Part shown: positions 35,114 through 45,933 of the stretch, piece by piece | Layout: every line of letters starts with the position of its first letter | Position numbering within the stretch: the first letter of the stretch is position 1 | Origin: Nephromyces sp. MM_2019 | Taxonomy: Eukaryota > Apicomplexa > Aconoidasida > Nephromycida | Length of the DNA: 64,000 bases | Direction: 5' to 3' | Assembly: GCA_015657535.1 (NCBI GenBank) | Contig: JADHZB010002150.1 | Location: 23,188 to 87,187 of the forward strand | Notes under the pieces: generated by a model | The model's input: only the letters and a program-made list of their open reading frames with translations | What the model was told of the DNA's origin: nothing | Database searches by the model: none | Position numbers and translations under genes: made by a program

Positions 35114-36743
35114 CTAGTAGTCAGGCTTATCGCCGGGTACATAATAAAGATTTTCTAAGCCTTGATGGTTTGTGATATCGGTGTTTAGCTTGCCTAACAA
35201 GGTTGTGTTCAGACTAGATAAAGAGTCTCGATTGAAATTTAAATTATTTGAACAATTCCTTATATGTGGAATAGAGTGTAGAGAGAGATTTTCGGTTTCT
35301 TTTTGTTTTGACTGTGATGCAAGTAATAGCTGTCTAAATATATCTCCATTTGTTTGCGATGATAAACCGTCATTGTTATTATACCAAGGGTCTTTATGAT
35401 AATTTTGACATTGGTTGTAGAATTTATGCGATTTAGAGGAACTATTTGATGTGTCATAGAAACTGTGGCGTTTGGTTTCAATCCTGGGATAACTAGGGAA
35501 ATTAATTGGATAATTAGAGTTGTTTACATTCGATTCATTAGGGTGTAAAAAGTTTTTATGGATTAGATCCTGGATAGTTGAGTCCTCAAAGTTAATTTGC
35601 TTTTGAAAAATATTTATTTCCTTATAGTTGTTATTGTATATAATTGAATCTTTAGAGTAATTTCTTAAAGATTTATTATTTTCTGAATGATTTGACAATA
35701 AAGTCAAAAGACTACTATTTCCATCATCAATTTTGTTTGTATAATCAATAAAAGGACTAATAAACTCCAACTGTTGAATGTGTTGGTTGTAAGGTTTCTC
35801 ATAAACATCATTATGATTAATTAAAGGCCCAGGTTGTTCGAGGGAATTCGCATCATTCAAAGTACTTGTTAATACGGGTAGTAATATCGAGCGATATCCA
35901 TTCTTTGATAAAATAGAATATTGTGGGGGAGGATTAAATTGATCATAATATAAAGAGTTAAGTGCATCAAAAGATGGTAAAAATTGGTCTGGATTTGTAT
36001 TGCTCTTGAATGTCGAAGAATGTTCCTTTGGATAAGATTTTGTATTCATTTGTATTGTGCAATATTGTTTATCAGCCTGACTTTTCGTCTCTTGATTATG
36101 TTTAATGCTTTGAATTTGAGGAATTTGGAAACTCGTTGTGTTACTTTCTACATCATCTTTGAAGCTAGTAAAATTATCTGGTATGCGTAATTCCTTCTTG
36201 CCATGTGCTAAAAAAGTAAATTTATTAAAATTAATTTATAAAAAAAAAAAGAGTTCAACCTACCATGTCTACATAAATGGCCAGCGTTGCAACTTCCAGC
36301 CTCAAAATATGTACAGACCTTAGTCTTGTAGTGCGAATTCGTATTTCTCAACTCACGCCAACCATGTGCAAACCTGGTTGAAGTTGTAATGTTTTGTTAT
36401 CGATTATAATTGTTAGTTAATTAGATAAAAATTTTATCTTTTAATTAATTTTATTAAATTTAGAGCTTATCAAATTACTTGCAATTTTTATCTTGGCATT
36501 CTGATTGTAACCAGGCCTTGCATACAGTTGTCTTTGTTAAATTCTTCTTCTCTCTTAATTCCGAGTAATAATCTGAATTGTTTTCAAAGTGTAATAATTT
36601 AGATTTTCTTGTAAAACAATACGTTAATTCTTTTTTAAAAGTTAGATTATGATAAACTTACGGGCGTATGTGCACAAATCACCTGATTTACAAAAACCCT
36701 TTGTGAAAAAGGGGCACCATTTGGTTTTGTAAAATTGGCTCAT
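35114..36743 (-). CDS. CCCH zinc-finger protein with three fingers
   Basis: Probable cytoplasmic RNA-binding protein. Four exons in phase: 36662-36743, 36479-36572, 36264-36373, 35114-36207; 459 residues. All three fingers are in the first 95 residues: CPFFTKGFCKSGDLCTYAH, then CKAWLQSECQDKNCKFAH, then CTYFEAGSCNAGHLCRHAH, each followed by an E-L-R or similar step (SELREKK, WRELRN, KKELRI). YKTKWC and YKTKVC match the YKT lead-in of TTP-type fingers. The finger array starts at the second residue of the protein. The remaining 365 residues are N/S-rich and disordered with no further domain. Introns cut each finger, and the first intron splits the terminal histidine codon of finger 1. Confidence 0.93.
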
Positions 36744-39122
36744 TGATAGTCATGAAAGAATCTTCTATAATTTTATCAATAACAATTTAGATCTTTTTGT
36801 AGAATACTGGAAATATTTTTGATTTCATACTATTCTTGTGCATTTATGTTGTTATATGATTAGAAAAAGCAAGTGTTATCCGGATTAATGTATCATAAAA
36901 AAAATATATATGTTTTGTGATCTTAACTAAAAAAATTAATAGAAAAAGAAAACTTGATAGGTTGATTTTACATATCTTATGTATGAATCAGTTAATGTGT
37001 TTAAGATAGAATAAGATAATTAAATTATTTCAAGTAATATAGGGTAAAGTTTGTAAATATTTTTATCCGATGGAAAACTCGATGGTTTTTACGATATTTC
37101 GTCTTTATTAAAGGTAAGCGGTTGTTGATTTATAGCAGACGAATATTTTAAAATAAATCTTGATAAATTTATATTTTGTAAAAAATAAATTCTGATTATA
37201 TTTAGGAAAAATTAACAGTTCTTAAAGATGTATATGCATTTGTGTATTAGTGAAAATTCGAGAAAGATACTACTAATACTTGTCCATAAAAATTTTCTTA
37301 GAAAATTAATAAGTTATTATTTATTTTGCAAGAGAATTAAGCTAAAAATTTAACAATGCAGCACAGAAATCTTATTTATATATGGTATTATGACATGAGT
37401 TAGAGAGTGTTTTGCCCCCCCCCCCTAATTTAGCAATCATGTAGAGGAAATGAAATTTATAGATTTAAGATGTGTGTTACTAAGTAATTATGTTTATGCT
37501 AATCCAATTTTAAACTCTAGTTTATATTCCAATTAGTCGGTTTAGCTGAATTATAAATGCTGTATAAGTAAGAATTCTTTAATTTTGACAAACGTCTACT
37601 TCTAAAATCGAGGTTAAGTAAAATTTTCCTCTTCGTAACAGGATTTATAGCTTTTTTGAAAAAATAAAGCTGAATAATTAACATAAGAATGCTACTTGAG
37701 CGAAAAGCTACAATTATTACTTTTCCATATAAATAAACAAACAATAGAAAGAGATTAGTTAAATTTCATAATGTTAGAATAATTTGTCGTTTGTTGAGCA
37801 TATACATCTCACTAAGCGGTTTGTTTGTTTCACACATAAATAAGTTGCCTAACTTTTTTTAAGCAAAATGCAAGCTCTGATGCGTATTTTAAGTAATTCT
37901 TCTTTTTTTATTTAAGAGTAACTGACAACAAACATTATTTTACATAAACTTAAAAATAGAGTCCAAATCATATACTTTATTAGTTTATCTATTTATTAAC
38001 CATACAACTGATCTAATTTTCGATTTTTTTATCACTCTAAAAGCTCAAATTACTTAATAAACAAAAATAAGATACATTTAATCAACATATAACTTTAACA
38101 TAACATATCTGTGACCTTAAGATTATTAATGAGATAAATTAAATTATCCACTCTCCATCATACACTTTTTAACCTTACGTTTTTATCTAGAGATCGATGT
38201 CTTTAGTTATCTTCGTTTATTAGCATTATAAAACGTACAATAAAAATAAAATTATTTTTATTTTTGATAAATTTGAAACCTAATAAGAAAACACTTTAAT
38301 TTAAAAAATAGATTTTTATATTGACACAATTCAATAACTAATGGAATTTATGATTATTTACTGAAAACTACTTGTCATTTGGAGAGAAGCATAAACTAAG
38401 AGATTTCAAACAGTTAAACCATTGAAACATTTGTTTTATGAAAATATAAATAGATAGATGTTCCGATCTTAGCAGAAAAAAGTATAATTTATTCATAATA
38501 TCTCTAGAACCTGGTGGTTAAGAAATTCTACTTCAATGTGATCTTATTAGACAATTGAGTAACAATTAGATAGTTACAACATAAATGATTTGGTTGGCAA
38601 AATTGTGAAATTAATGAAAAAACCACTACCAAGACTGATAAATTATTCATATTTTCATTTGATAATTATTATGACTGTTACCTCATATATATCAAATTAG
38701 ATTAAGTGCTTATTTCTTTGAATACCCAATAATTTTTATAGCTCGATAAACTTTAAGATCAAAAATTATATAATATGCTTAATATCAGTCAAAAATTAAC
38801 ACTAAACTTTAAACATTAGGTAGATCTATTGTACCTAGAGCTGAACATACTTTTATTATTATTTTGGCTACTTAAGATCTGCAGGCTCATGGTGAATTTG
38901 TATTATACATTTAAGAATTGATTATAAAAAGTATATATTCCAATTTTAAGGGTGAATTGAAGAATTTAGCCTATCGAAGGAGATTATATTTTTGTAAATT
39001 CGTATTTTACAAACTAACATATAATAAATGGTATGAGGAAAACACTTGGTAGCTTTTTATAGTAAATTGATTCGATTAATCAATATACTATATCACTATA
39101 TCTTCTAAGATCTATATCAGAA
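36744..39122. other. Divergent intergenic region, no gene seen
   Basis: About 2.4 kb between divergent start codons of the CCCH and MYCBP-like genes. An 11-base C run lies at 37415-37425, conspicuous in this AT-rich background. A 75-codon ORF at 37517-37744 (minus) has no motif and is not called. Confidence 0.5.
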
Positions 39123-39471
39123 ATGGAAAACTTTTTAGAAATAGATAATATGGCTTCTGCATTTCACTCGTATCTTGAGGAGAAAGGAGTTGTAAACAGA
39201 TTAGTGAAGATACTTGTTTCGCTTTTTGAAATGCATGAAAAACCTGAAAATCCACTGTTATTTATTAGGAACGAACTTTCTAAAGTATTACTAGGTGAGT
39301 TGGTAGTCTGCAAAGCTAATTATCGGCAACATTCAGGCCCCAAATATTTTATAAGTATAATAAACAAAAAGGAGCTATAATATATATTTATAAATCTTTT
39401 GTTTAGCAGTTGATGATCAAGCGGAAGGTGGTTTTATAGAAAAACATGAAAATAATCCCGAGAAAAGTTGA
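39123..39471 (+). CDS. MYCBP: MYCBP (AMY-1)-like small protein
   Basis: Two exons, 39123-39294 and 39407-39471, joined in phase (G|CA), give 78 residues. FHSYLEEKGVVNRLVKILVS and SLFEMHEKPENPLLFIRNEL match the MYCBP core (RxYLExxGVLDxLTKVLVALYE-EPEKP-type pattern). The C-terminal coiled coil of human MYCBP (103 residues) is replaced here by a short acidic tail (DDQAEGGFIEKHENNPEKS). In ciliated and flagellated cells MYCBP binds AKAPs and arginine-kinase-anchoring or axonemal partners; a cytoskeletal or flagellar adaptor role here is inference. Without the splice the frame reads on for about 28 codons, so the intron is likely but not forced. Confidence 0.72.
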
Positions 39472-39917
39472 AAGAAACTCTGAAATTTTTAAGTTGATTG
39501 TATTGTACTTATAATAAGTTGGTATTTAACTTTAGTCAATTTTTCTATCCATAGAAGCTAAATAAATGCTGCTTCGCCAATTAGAAGATAAAAGACCTTA
39601 AAAAAAATTGATTAATAAACTCGAATGAATTTTTTTTATAAGTTGATGTATTAAAAGTAAAATTGCAAGCAAAATTCTGATTTATTTAAGTTTTATGTTG
39701 TTGTCAAAAGATTTTAGAAAATTTCATTTTGGTTAAAAAGGTCGATTAAACCTGTATTATATGCTAGGGATCAGTGAAAAAGTTATTAGGAGTTTTAAAA
39801 ATTCTGTGCTAGATCCGTGATATGTTCGGTCTCAGTGAGAAAGGTTAGAGAGAGATTAGACTTCTTTTGTAGAATTCCGATTACGTGTTTATGGAAAATC
39901 TGTCACAAATTTTTAAT
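39472..39917. other. Convergent intergenic spacer
   Basis: About 450 bp between converging stop codons. Nothing recognised. Confidence 0.55.
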
Positions 39918-41675
39918 TCATTTTCCATTCTTAATTTCAATACACTCTTGTACATAGTCTTCCCAGCTTTTGGGCAGCTCTTTTGTAAGGTATTCATAGG
40001 GATCAGAATTTAGCAAAACAATTATTAAATTTTGTATCTCCTTATCTGAAAAATTTGATTGTTCAGTTTCTATGTAGCCAATGCATGTTTTTAAAAGATC
40101 ATTTCGATCAATGTCTACTGTTATTGAGTTCTCTTGATTGTTAGATGAAGCTGAGTATGAGAACAATGAAAATTCGATTTAAATTAGATAAATCAAGTTT
40201 TATGGTGTGGAATATTAGATAACCTGGATACATGACTTCGGGGTTGGACCCATCTTCAAGTGGGAAAAAATGTCTTTGTATGCATCCAAGAAAGAAAGCT
40301 AAGAATTCACTTCTAGTATAATGGTTGATATTGTCTTTAATATGGATACAAATTCTCAAAGGCAAATCTGAGTCATCTGGAAGTGCTTGACAAAGCCTTG
40401 AAAATTCTTTCGGTTTAAATCGATCAATAATATATTCAATTAATGGTAATACTGAAGATGATATGTCCTCAAACTTGTTATATTTAGCATAAACCCAGCA
40501 AACTAGAGACAAGTATTTGGGTGGGAGGTTTCTTATTCTCAAAGGGTCGTTTATGTCTTGAGAGATTCGCTGGATGTAAAGTTGGTGGTGTATTCCTAGC
40601 TTGCAAAGACTAGCTAAATTAGTTATAGAATGGAGTAAAGACGTTTCTGAATATTTCTTTTCAATTTCTGGCAAAATAAGACTGAGTAATTCAACATCTT
40701 TCACAGTTTCTGAGTGGTGGCTATGATGTGCTATTGAAGCCAGTATGTCGCAAAGCTCGGTAGGATCATATTTTGAAAGTTCTGATTGTAATCGAGGCAC
40801 AATCTTGCTTAAAAATTCAGTGAAAGAATTGTCAATTTTTGAGTATACACGTATTATCCCAATAAGTTGTAATGTTTCAATATTGGGTAAAATATGATTA
40901 GATGATAAGTGGTCAGCTATAGCTTCGAAGAGTTTGGTGTCTCTTGGGACCATCTTGAATAATGGGTACAAGATTTCCATGATTTCAGACACTCTAAAAA
41001 AATTAAAAATGAAATGAAAACGAAAAAGTAAAACACTATTGAGATTATTTTTATAAATCACGACATATCTAAAGGATATAAAAAGGAATCTTAATTTTGA
41101 AATAGGATGAAGTAATATTTATAAGGTGGACTGTGTCTATAATATGTGACAAATCTTCAGTGCAAAGTTATTAAGCTTATATGTATTATATGTAGTTACC
41201 TAAAAGCAGAAATTCGAAATTTTACATGGTCTGACAGCTTCTTTGATAGTGATGTGTGGCGAAGCTCAAAAGGTAATTTGGAGTATGCAGAAATTAATGG
41301 AGCAAGCTGTGCTGGCATTAGTGTATGGCCATGCTCGGCTATTTGGCTTTCCAAATGTGGCAAGTATGTGTCAGCTACGAAATTCTTGGGTAGTCTCTTT
41401 TTCAGTATAGCTGGAGCATTATCTTCCCGTGTTATAAGTGGAAGACATCCCGAGTCATGGGTGTGATTATGGTGATGATGAGATGAAGCGTGATTTGTAC
41501 CAAAAGATCTAATAAATTGATGATGAATGGGTGATGCTTGCCATTGATGATACAAGTTTCGAAATTGAAGCACTTTTCGCCTCATACTTATATGTTGGGT
41601 TAGTATACCCTGTGAAAAAATTTCAATGCAATAAAACTTGCGAAGTCGATTCATAGAATTTTTTAAGTTTGTCAA
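39918..41675 (-). CDS. Probable mitochondrial helical-repeat protein
   Basis: Three exons in phase: 41200-41675, 40224-40993, 39918-40150; 492 residues. The N-terminus is basic with R and few acidic residues (MNRLRKFYCIEIFSQG, SMRRKVLQFRNL), like a mitochondrial targeting sequence. It also contains a His run (SSHHHHNHTHDSG). From about residue 85 to the end it reads as repeated amphipathic helices of 35-40 residues: LMPAQLAPLISAYSKLPFE, TLQLIGIIRVYSKIDNSF, LCDILASIAHHSHH, LLHSITNLASLCKLGIHH, YLSLVCWVYAKYNKFED, FSRLCQALPD. This resembles the FASTK/RAP or heptatricopeptide RNA-binding proteins that are abundant in apicomplexan mitochondria. No RAP domain was recognised at the C-terminus. A role in mitochondrial rRNA or ribosomes is inference. 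Confidence 0.8.
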
Positions 41676-42852
41676 ATCAATTTTATGTGTTTGTAAGTGT
41701 CAAATTATTTACAAACATAAGGTCATAAGCTTCTCCAAGAATGATTAAAATTAAAACTAACGGTTGTTTTATCTAATTTTAAGTTCTTATAAAACACTCT
41801 GCTAAGGTTAGTAGTATGTAGGTCAATGCTGAATCTAGATTTCATCTACTTATGGACAAAATTTTTACAAGCTTATACATTAAGTCATCTTGAGGTATTT
41901 TTATATTAGAGAAAAATCAGCTTATGGTTGATTAAAAGTAATGATTTTAAAATTGTTTGTGTAAGCTTAGTAATTAGTCTGTAAAATGTATTTATTTATT
42001 GAAATATCAATGTTTAACAAACTTATATCTTCAAATATAGTTTTAAAAAAGTTTGTTCATGTATAGAAATTCTTTACTAAAAAGTTATTAATATAGGTCT
42101 AAGTGTTTAAATATTAATTCCTTAAGATATAGATTAACTATTAGAGATTATTATTAATTTTTAGCTGAAATTTAAAGATTAGTCTTTATAAATATTCGGT
42201 TACTATAAAAATCAATTTTATTTTCTTAAATTCATTTCTGGGATTTTTATATTATGTTGTTAATGCTTTACTTATTCAAGCTATGGTTTTAATCATTGGT
42301 AAATGCAAACATCTATATAAGTTTAAATAATTGAATAATTTGTAATTAACAAGATTAAAGAGGCTTAAGAATATTTAAATCTGTTATTTTCGCCAAAATT
42401 GTAGTCATCAGCTTTAAATATATTGTATGATTTTTAATATACTTGTCAGATTAATAATAGTGATCTTGTGGCAGAAAGTATTAGAAGGGATGGAAAAGAA
42501 TCAATAAACCAGAGGTGTGTGACTGAATCCGATTTTATGTGGGGAAAATACTTTTAAAACGCCTTAGGTATTGTGAATGAAATATTTGATTGTACAAAAG
42601 TATATTAGTTTTATGATATTGTTAATCTTTTATGATCTTTTAAGAAATCGTGACCCAAGCATAATAAAGCAGATAGAAAATAGTGAAAAAAAATCGGAGA
42701 TTCCTTTGAAATTAGGTGAGCCTATCTCAGACCATTGTTTTTCCAAGGATGTAAGCTCTTCCTGATAAAAATTTATTTAATTAAAAGTCTAAATATTGTG
42801 GCTTAGTTTTTGAAATAGATTTGCTAGAATTGCTACTTATAAACAATTTCAT
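41676..42852. other. Intergenic region with one doubtful small ORF
   Basis: About 1.2 kb between two minus-strand genes. The only candidate is the small plus-strand ORF at 42577-42765, listed separately. Confidence 0.5.
42577..42765 (+). CDS. Doubtful 62-residue ORF with one hydrophobic segment
   Basis: Encodes a hydrophobic stretch (YISFMILLIFYDLL) followed by a charged tail (KQIENSEKKSEIPLKLG). The pattern would suit a small single-pass protein such as a respiratory-chain subunit. A GTGAGC donor-like site lies inside. No family recognised and no flanking exon found, so it may be chance. Confidence 0.25.
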   Translation: MKYLIVQKYISFMILLIFYDLLRNRDPSIIKQIENSEKKSEIPLKLGEPISDHCFSKDVSSS

Positions 42853-44495
42853 TTATCGGAATTGAATTATGTTTACCAATGTTGATTTATTGAATCTAGA
42901 AGCTTCCTTAGGTTTGTATAAACCGAATTTTGCTTCCTCTTCAGATAGAGCACATCCTAAGTGTATGAGGCGGGCTTTAATCAATTTTGCGTACAAGTGA
43001 TTATCAAGGTTATCGTTAGCTTTATTTTCAGAATAATTCTTCCTCTCAAAGTGCTTTTTAGCATCCTTCATAGTGTACTGTAGAATATCAATAAAGTCGT
43101 TTAACAAAAATACAGCCAGAGGAGATATTAAGAATCTGTTAGTGATTGGAATTCCTTTATAGATAGCTGCGTTTGGATATCGTATTGCAGTTGCTAGCAC
43201 ACAGGCAGTTATAAATCCTGTTGTCCCCTGTAGAGGCATCTCTAGTGATCTAAAATTAGGGAAGAATGCTTTTTCAAAGTAATAGGTAAATAAGTTGCTA
43301 AAATAAGTTGATACAAGAATGAATGTTGAAAAGTACATAGGTCCCCATAAGCGCTCTAAAAATGATCCTGCTAAAAAAAAAGATAGTCCTTTCATCAGCA
43401 ATACAGGAGTTGAATCACTCAAATATAATGATGCTGTGAGGCTTTTGAGAAAGAAAAATTTGAAAAAATTATAAAATTCAAATTTGTGACTCTCGTTGCG
43501 ATTGTTTTGGATAGTAGTGTTAGGTATTTCATTTCCAGTAGATGGTGAATTTTCGATTTGTTTTGTTAAAGTAGATGGCTGTGGTTTTAAGCTGAAAAAA
43601 TTTAGTTGGGAAATTATTTCTTCAGACTTATTTACTATTTCTTGGGTAGTTTGGCAATTTCTAAACTGGTAGATCTGTATGTAAAAATATATTTGGGTAG
43701 CAATTATAGTACCCATTATCACTAATGTTACGTAGGGCACATGTTTTGAAGCAGGATAGTAGAAAAAGCCTTTATCTTTAGCAGCATGTATGGCCTGTGA
43801 GTAAAATGTGAAAGATTAATTGAATTAATCAAGTAGATTTTTAAATATAAGAAATTAACCTCAGTGGTAGTGTCATTAGCTATCTGGTTTAGTTCCTTGT
43901 CAGAACCAAGTTTGGTAGAGTTTATGTTGCGATTATCAATTAATCGAATGTCTTTCAATAATTTATGAAACTCATTTGAAGAGTTTTGACTGTCCTTTGA
44001 AAATTTAGAGTTATATGATGTTAACCATTCAGAGTCAACATGATTGATATCTTGTCTTCCTGCTGACGACTCACAATCAACGATATTAATCTTGTTCGAG
44101 GCCTTGCTTTTTGTGTAATCCTTAGGAGATTCTCGAAAGTACGAATCTTTATTTAAAGTCGAAAATTTTAAAAGGTGTCGAATCCATTTGCTACCAATCG
44201 GCTGTTCAGAAGTTGATGATGTTAATATTGGAATTTGGTTATGGAAAAAATTTGTCCTATTCAAAAGAATCTTTGTGTGATTACAATAATGCCGAGATTG
44301 AGTTCTATAGGCCTGGGCTAAGATAAAAGTGTTTTTAGCCTTCATTGATGGTTCAGTAGGTAGTATGTTATAAAGCCTAAAGTAGATTAAGAAGTTTATT
44401 ATATCTGTCTTGATGAAATTAAATTCGTTGTAATTCTGGAAAATGTATAAAGGTTTTGGAAGGTAACTACTCTTTTCCATGTAAACTTCTTTCAA
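42853..44495 (-). CDS. Rhomboid-like membrane protein lacking catalytic residues, probably mitochondrial
   Basis: Two exons, 43860-44495 and 42853-43794, joined in phase 0, give 525 residues. The first 200 residues are polar with a basic patch near residue 51 (MKAKNTFILAQAYRTQSRHY) that could be a mitochondrial presequence if a downstream Met is used. Then come a membrane segment (YVTLVIMGTIIATQIYFYI) and a polytopic domain: LLMKGLSFFLAGSFLERLWG, STFILVSTYFSNLFTYYF, PLQGTTGFITACVLATAIRY, FLISPLAVFLLNDFIDILQY. GSFLERLWG resembles the rhomboid G-x-x-x-E-x-x-x-G loop, and GTTG stands where active rhomboids have GxSG. No catalytic histidine is visible in the last helix. I infer an inactive rhomboid relative. 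The family call is moderate; coding is firm. Confidence 0.75.
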
Positions 44496-45933
44496 TTTGA
44501 CCCAACCATTTAAATTTAAAATGATTGTATTCAGATCATCTCGTCTACCATTACCTAGAAAAATTGTCTTTAATAAAATTTTATTTTATTTAGCTATTTC
44601 ATTCACGAGTGCTTAGTCCCATTAGCAATGTTTGTAGCACAAAATGTGTTTCAGTTTTTTTTTAACATTTGTAAGTTCATTTTTAATTTTCTAAATTAAT
44701 CTAAGTGTGAAATTCAAGTGATAAATCAACTGTTAATTGCTTATTATATTAGAAATATTAAGATTTACTACCCTAGAATTTAAATTAATATAAGTTTAAT
44801 GCTAACCAAGTAAATTTAAATTGTTGAGAGTGTGTCTATAGATCAAATTTTTGTAATTTTTAATTATTTTATCAAATTTTAATTCATTTTTAAAAATTAT
44901 TTCAAGTATAGGTTGTGTAAATAAAGAATAAAATATAATTAAGAAATCAATAAAGTTAGGTTACTTAGGGATAAGTTTTAGAGTTCAAAATAGATTCAGG
45001 CTCAAATGATTTCAGTTTTAAAATTATTCTAAAGCTGAAATGTTGCAGGATCAATTTATATCGTCAAAGCTTAGATTTATTATTTTATATAATACTCCAT
45101 AATTTTAAAGGTAAGCGAGATTAGAGAGTCAATTATTGCCTCTTTTAAGGTATATTAGAAACAGTAGTAAAATTTAATGAATAATTTCAGATATGTTGCA
45201 TTCAAAAAATATATATAAACAAGAAATGCTAATTACATTTAAAGTGAGTCACAATTATTTGCATATGTTATATGAGAATTTTAGCAATTTAAGTAGAAAC
45301 AATTTTTCTTAAAGATTATTTATTATAATCAATCCCTATATGATCTACTGCTTACACATTACTTATACTCATGAAATACTAGAGCTTGTGACTAATAATA
45401 AATATTTAGCATCTCCCAACTATATACACACGTTATAATGTCCGCTTTTGTTGTATTGTTGTTACAATTGTTATTCACTCCCCATGTGTTACGGAAGGAT
45501 GCTACAATTAATATAATTATATGATTAGCAACTTCTATTCCCCCAATTTAATTATATATATACCCAAAAGGGGCTACTTTTCTGAACAACAAATAATCAA
45601 TCAACCTATTAACTTCTTTACTTGAGCCCATTGATTATTTTTGCTTATTAAGCTCCTACATTCCCTCAAATTCAGCACACTTTGCCCATCCTATATTTAA
45701 TCCTGAAATGCTATAGTTTGACTACTCTGCTCTATTAAACTTCTCATATATTATTATTTCACTAATTGGCATCATTTGTTAGCTACTTATAAGAATGACA
45801 TTGATCACAATAGTGAATTGCTAGCCCATCAAAATTAAACCTCACCAATCTATCCTCATATTACTCCCTTTTGAATAATAATTATAATTTCTTTAAGTAT
45901 TGGCTACCCCCGAAACCTCTCTTTATCACAAAC
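44496..45933. other. Divergent intergenic region, no gene seen
   Basis: About 1.4 kb between divergent start codons of the rhomboid-like gene and eIF3e. It is pyrimidine-rich on the plus strand near 45500-45930, just upstream of eIF3e. No gene recognised. Confidence 0.5.

Noticed and set aside
37517..37744. 75-codon minus-strand ORF
   Set aside because: No recognisable motif and no flanking exons; likely chance.
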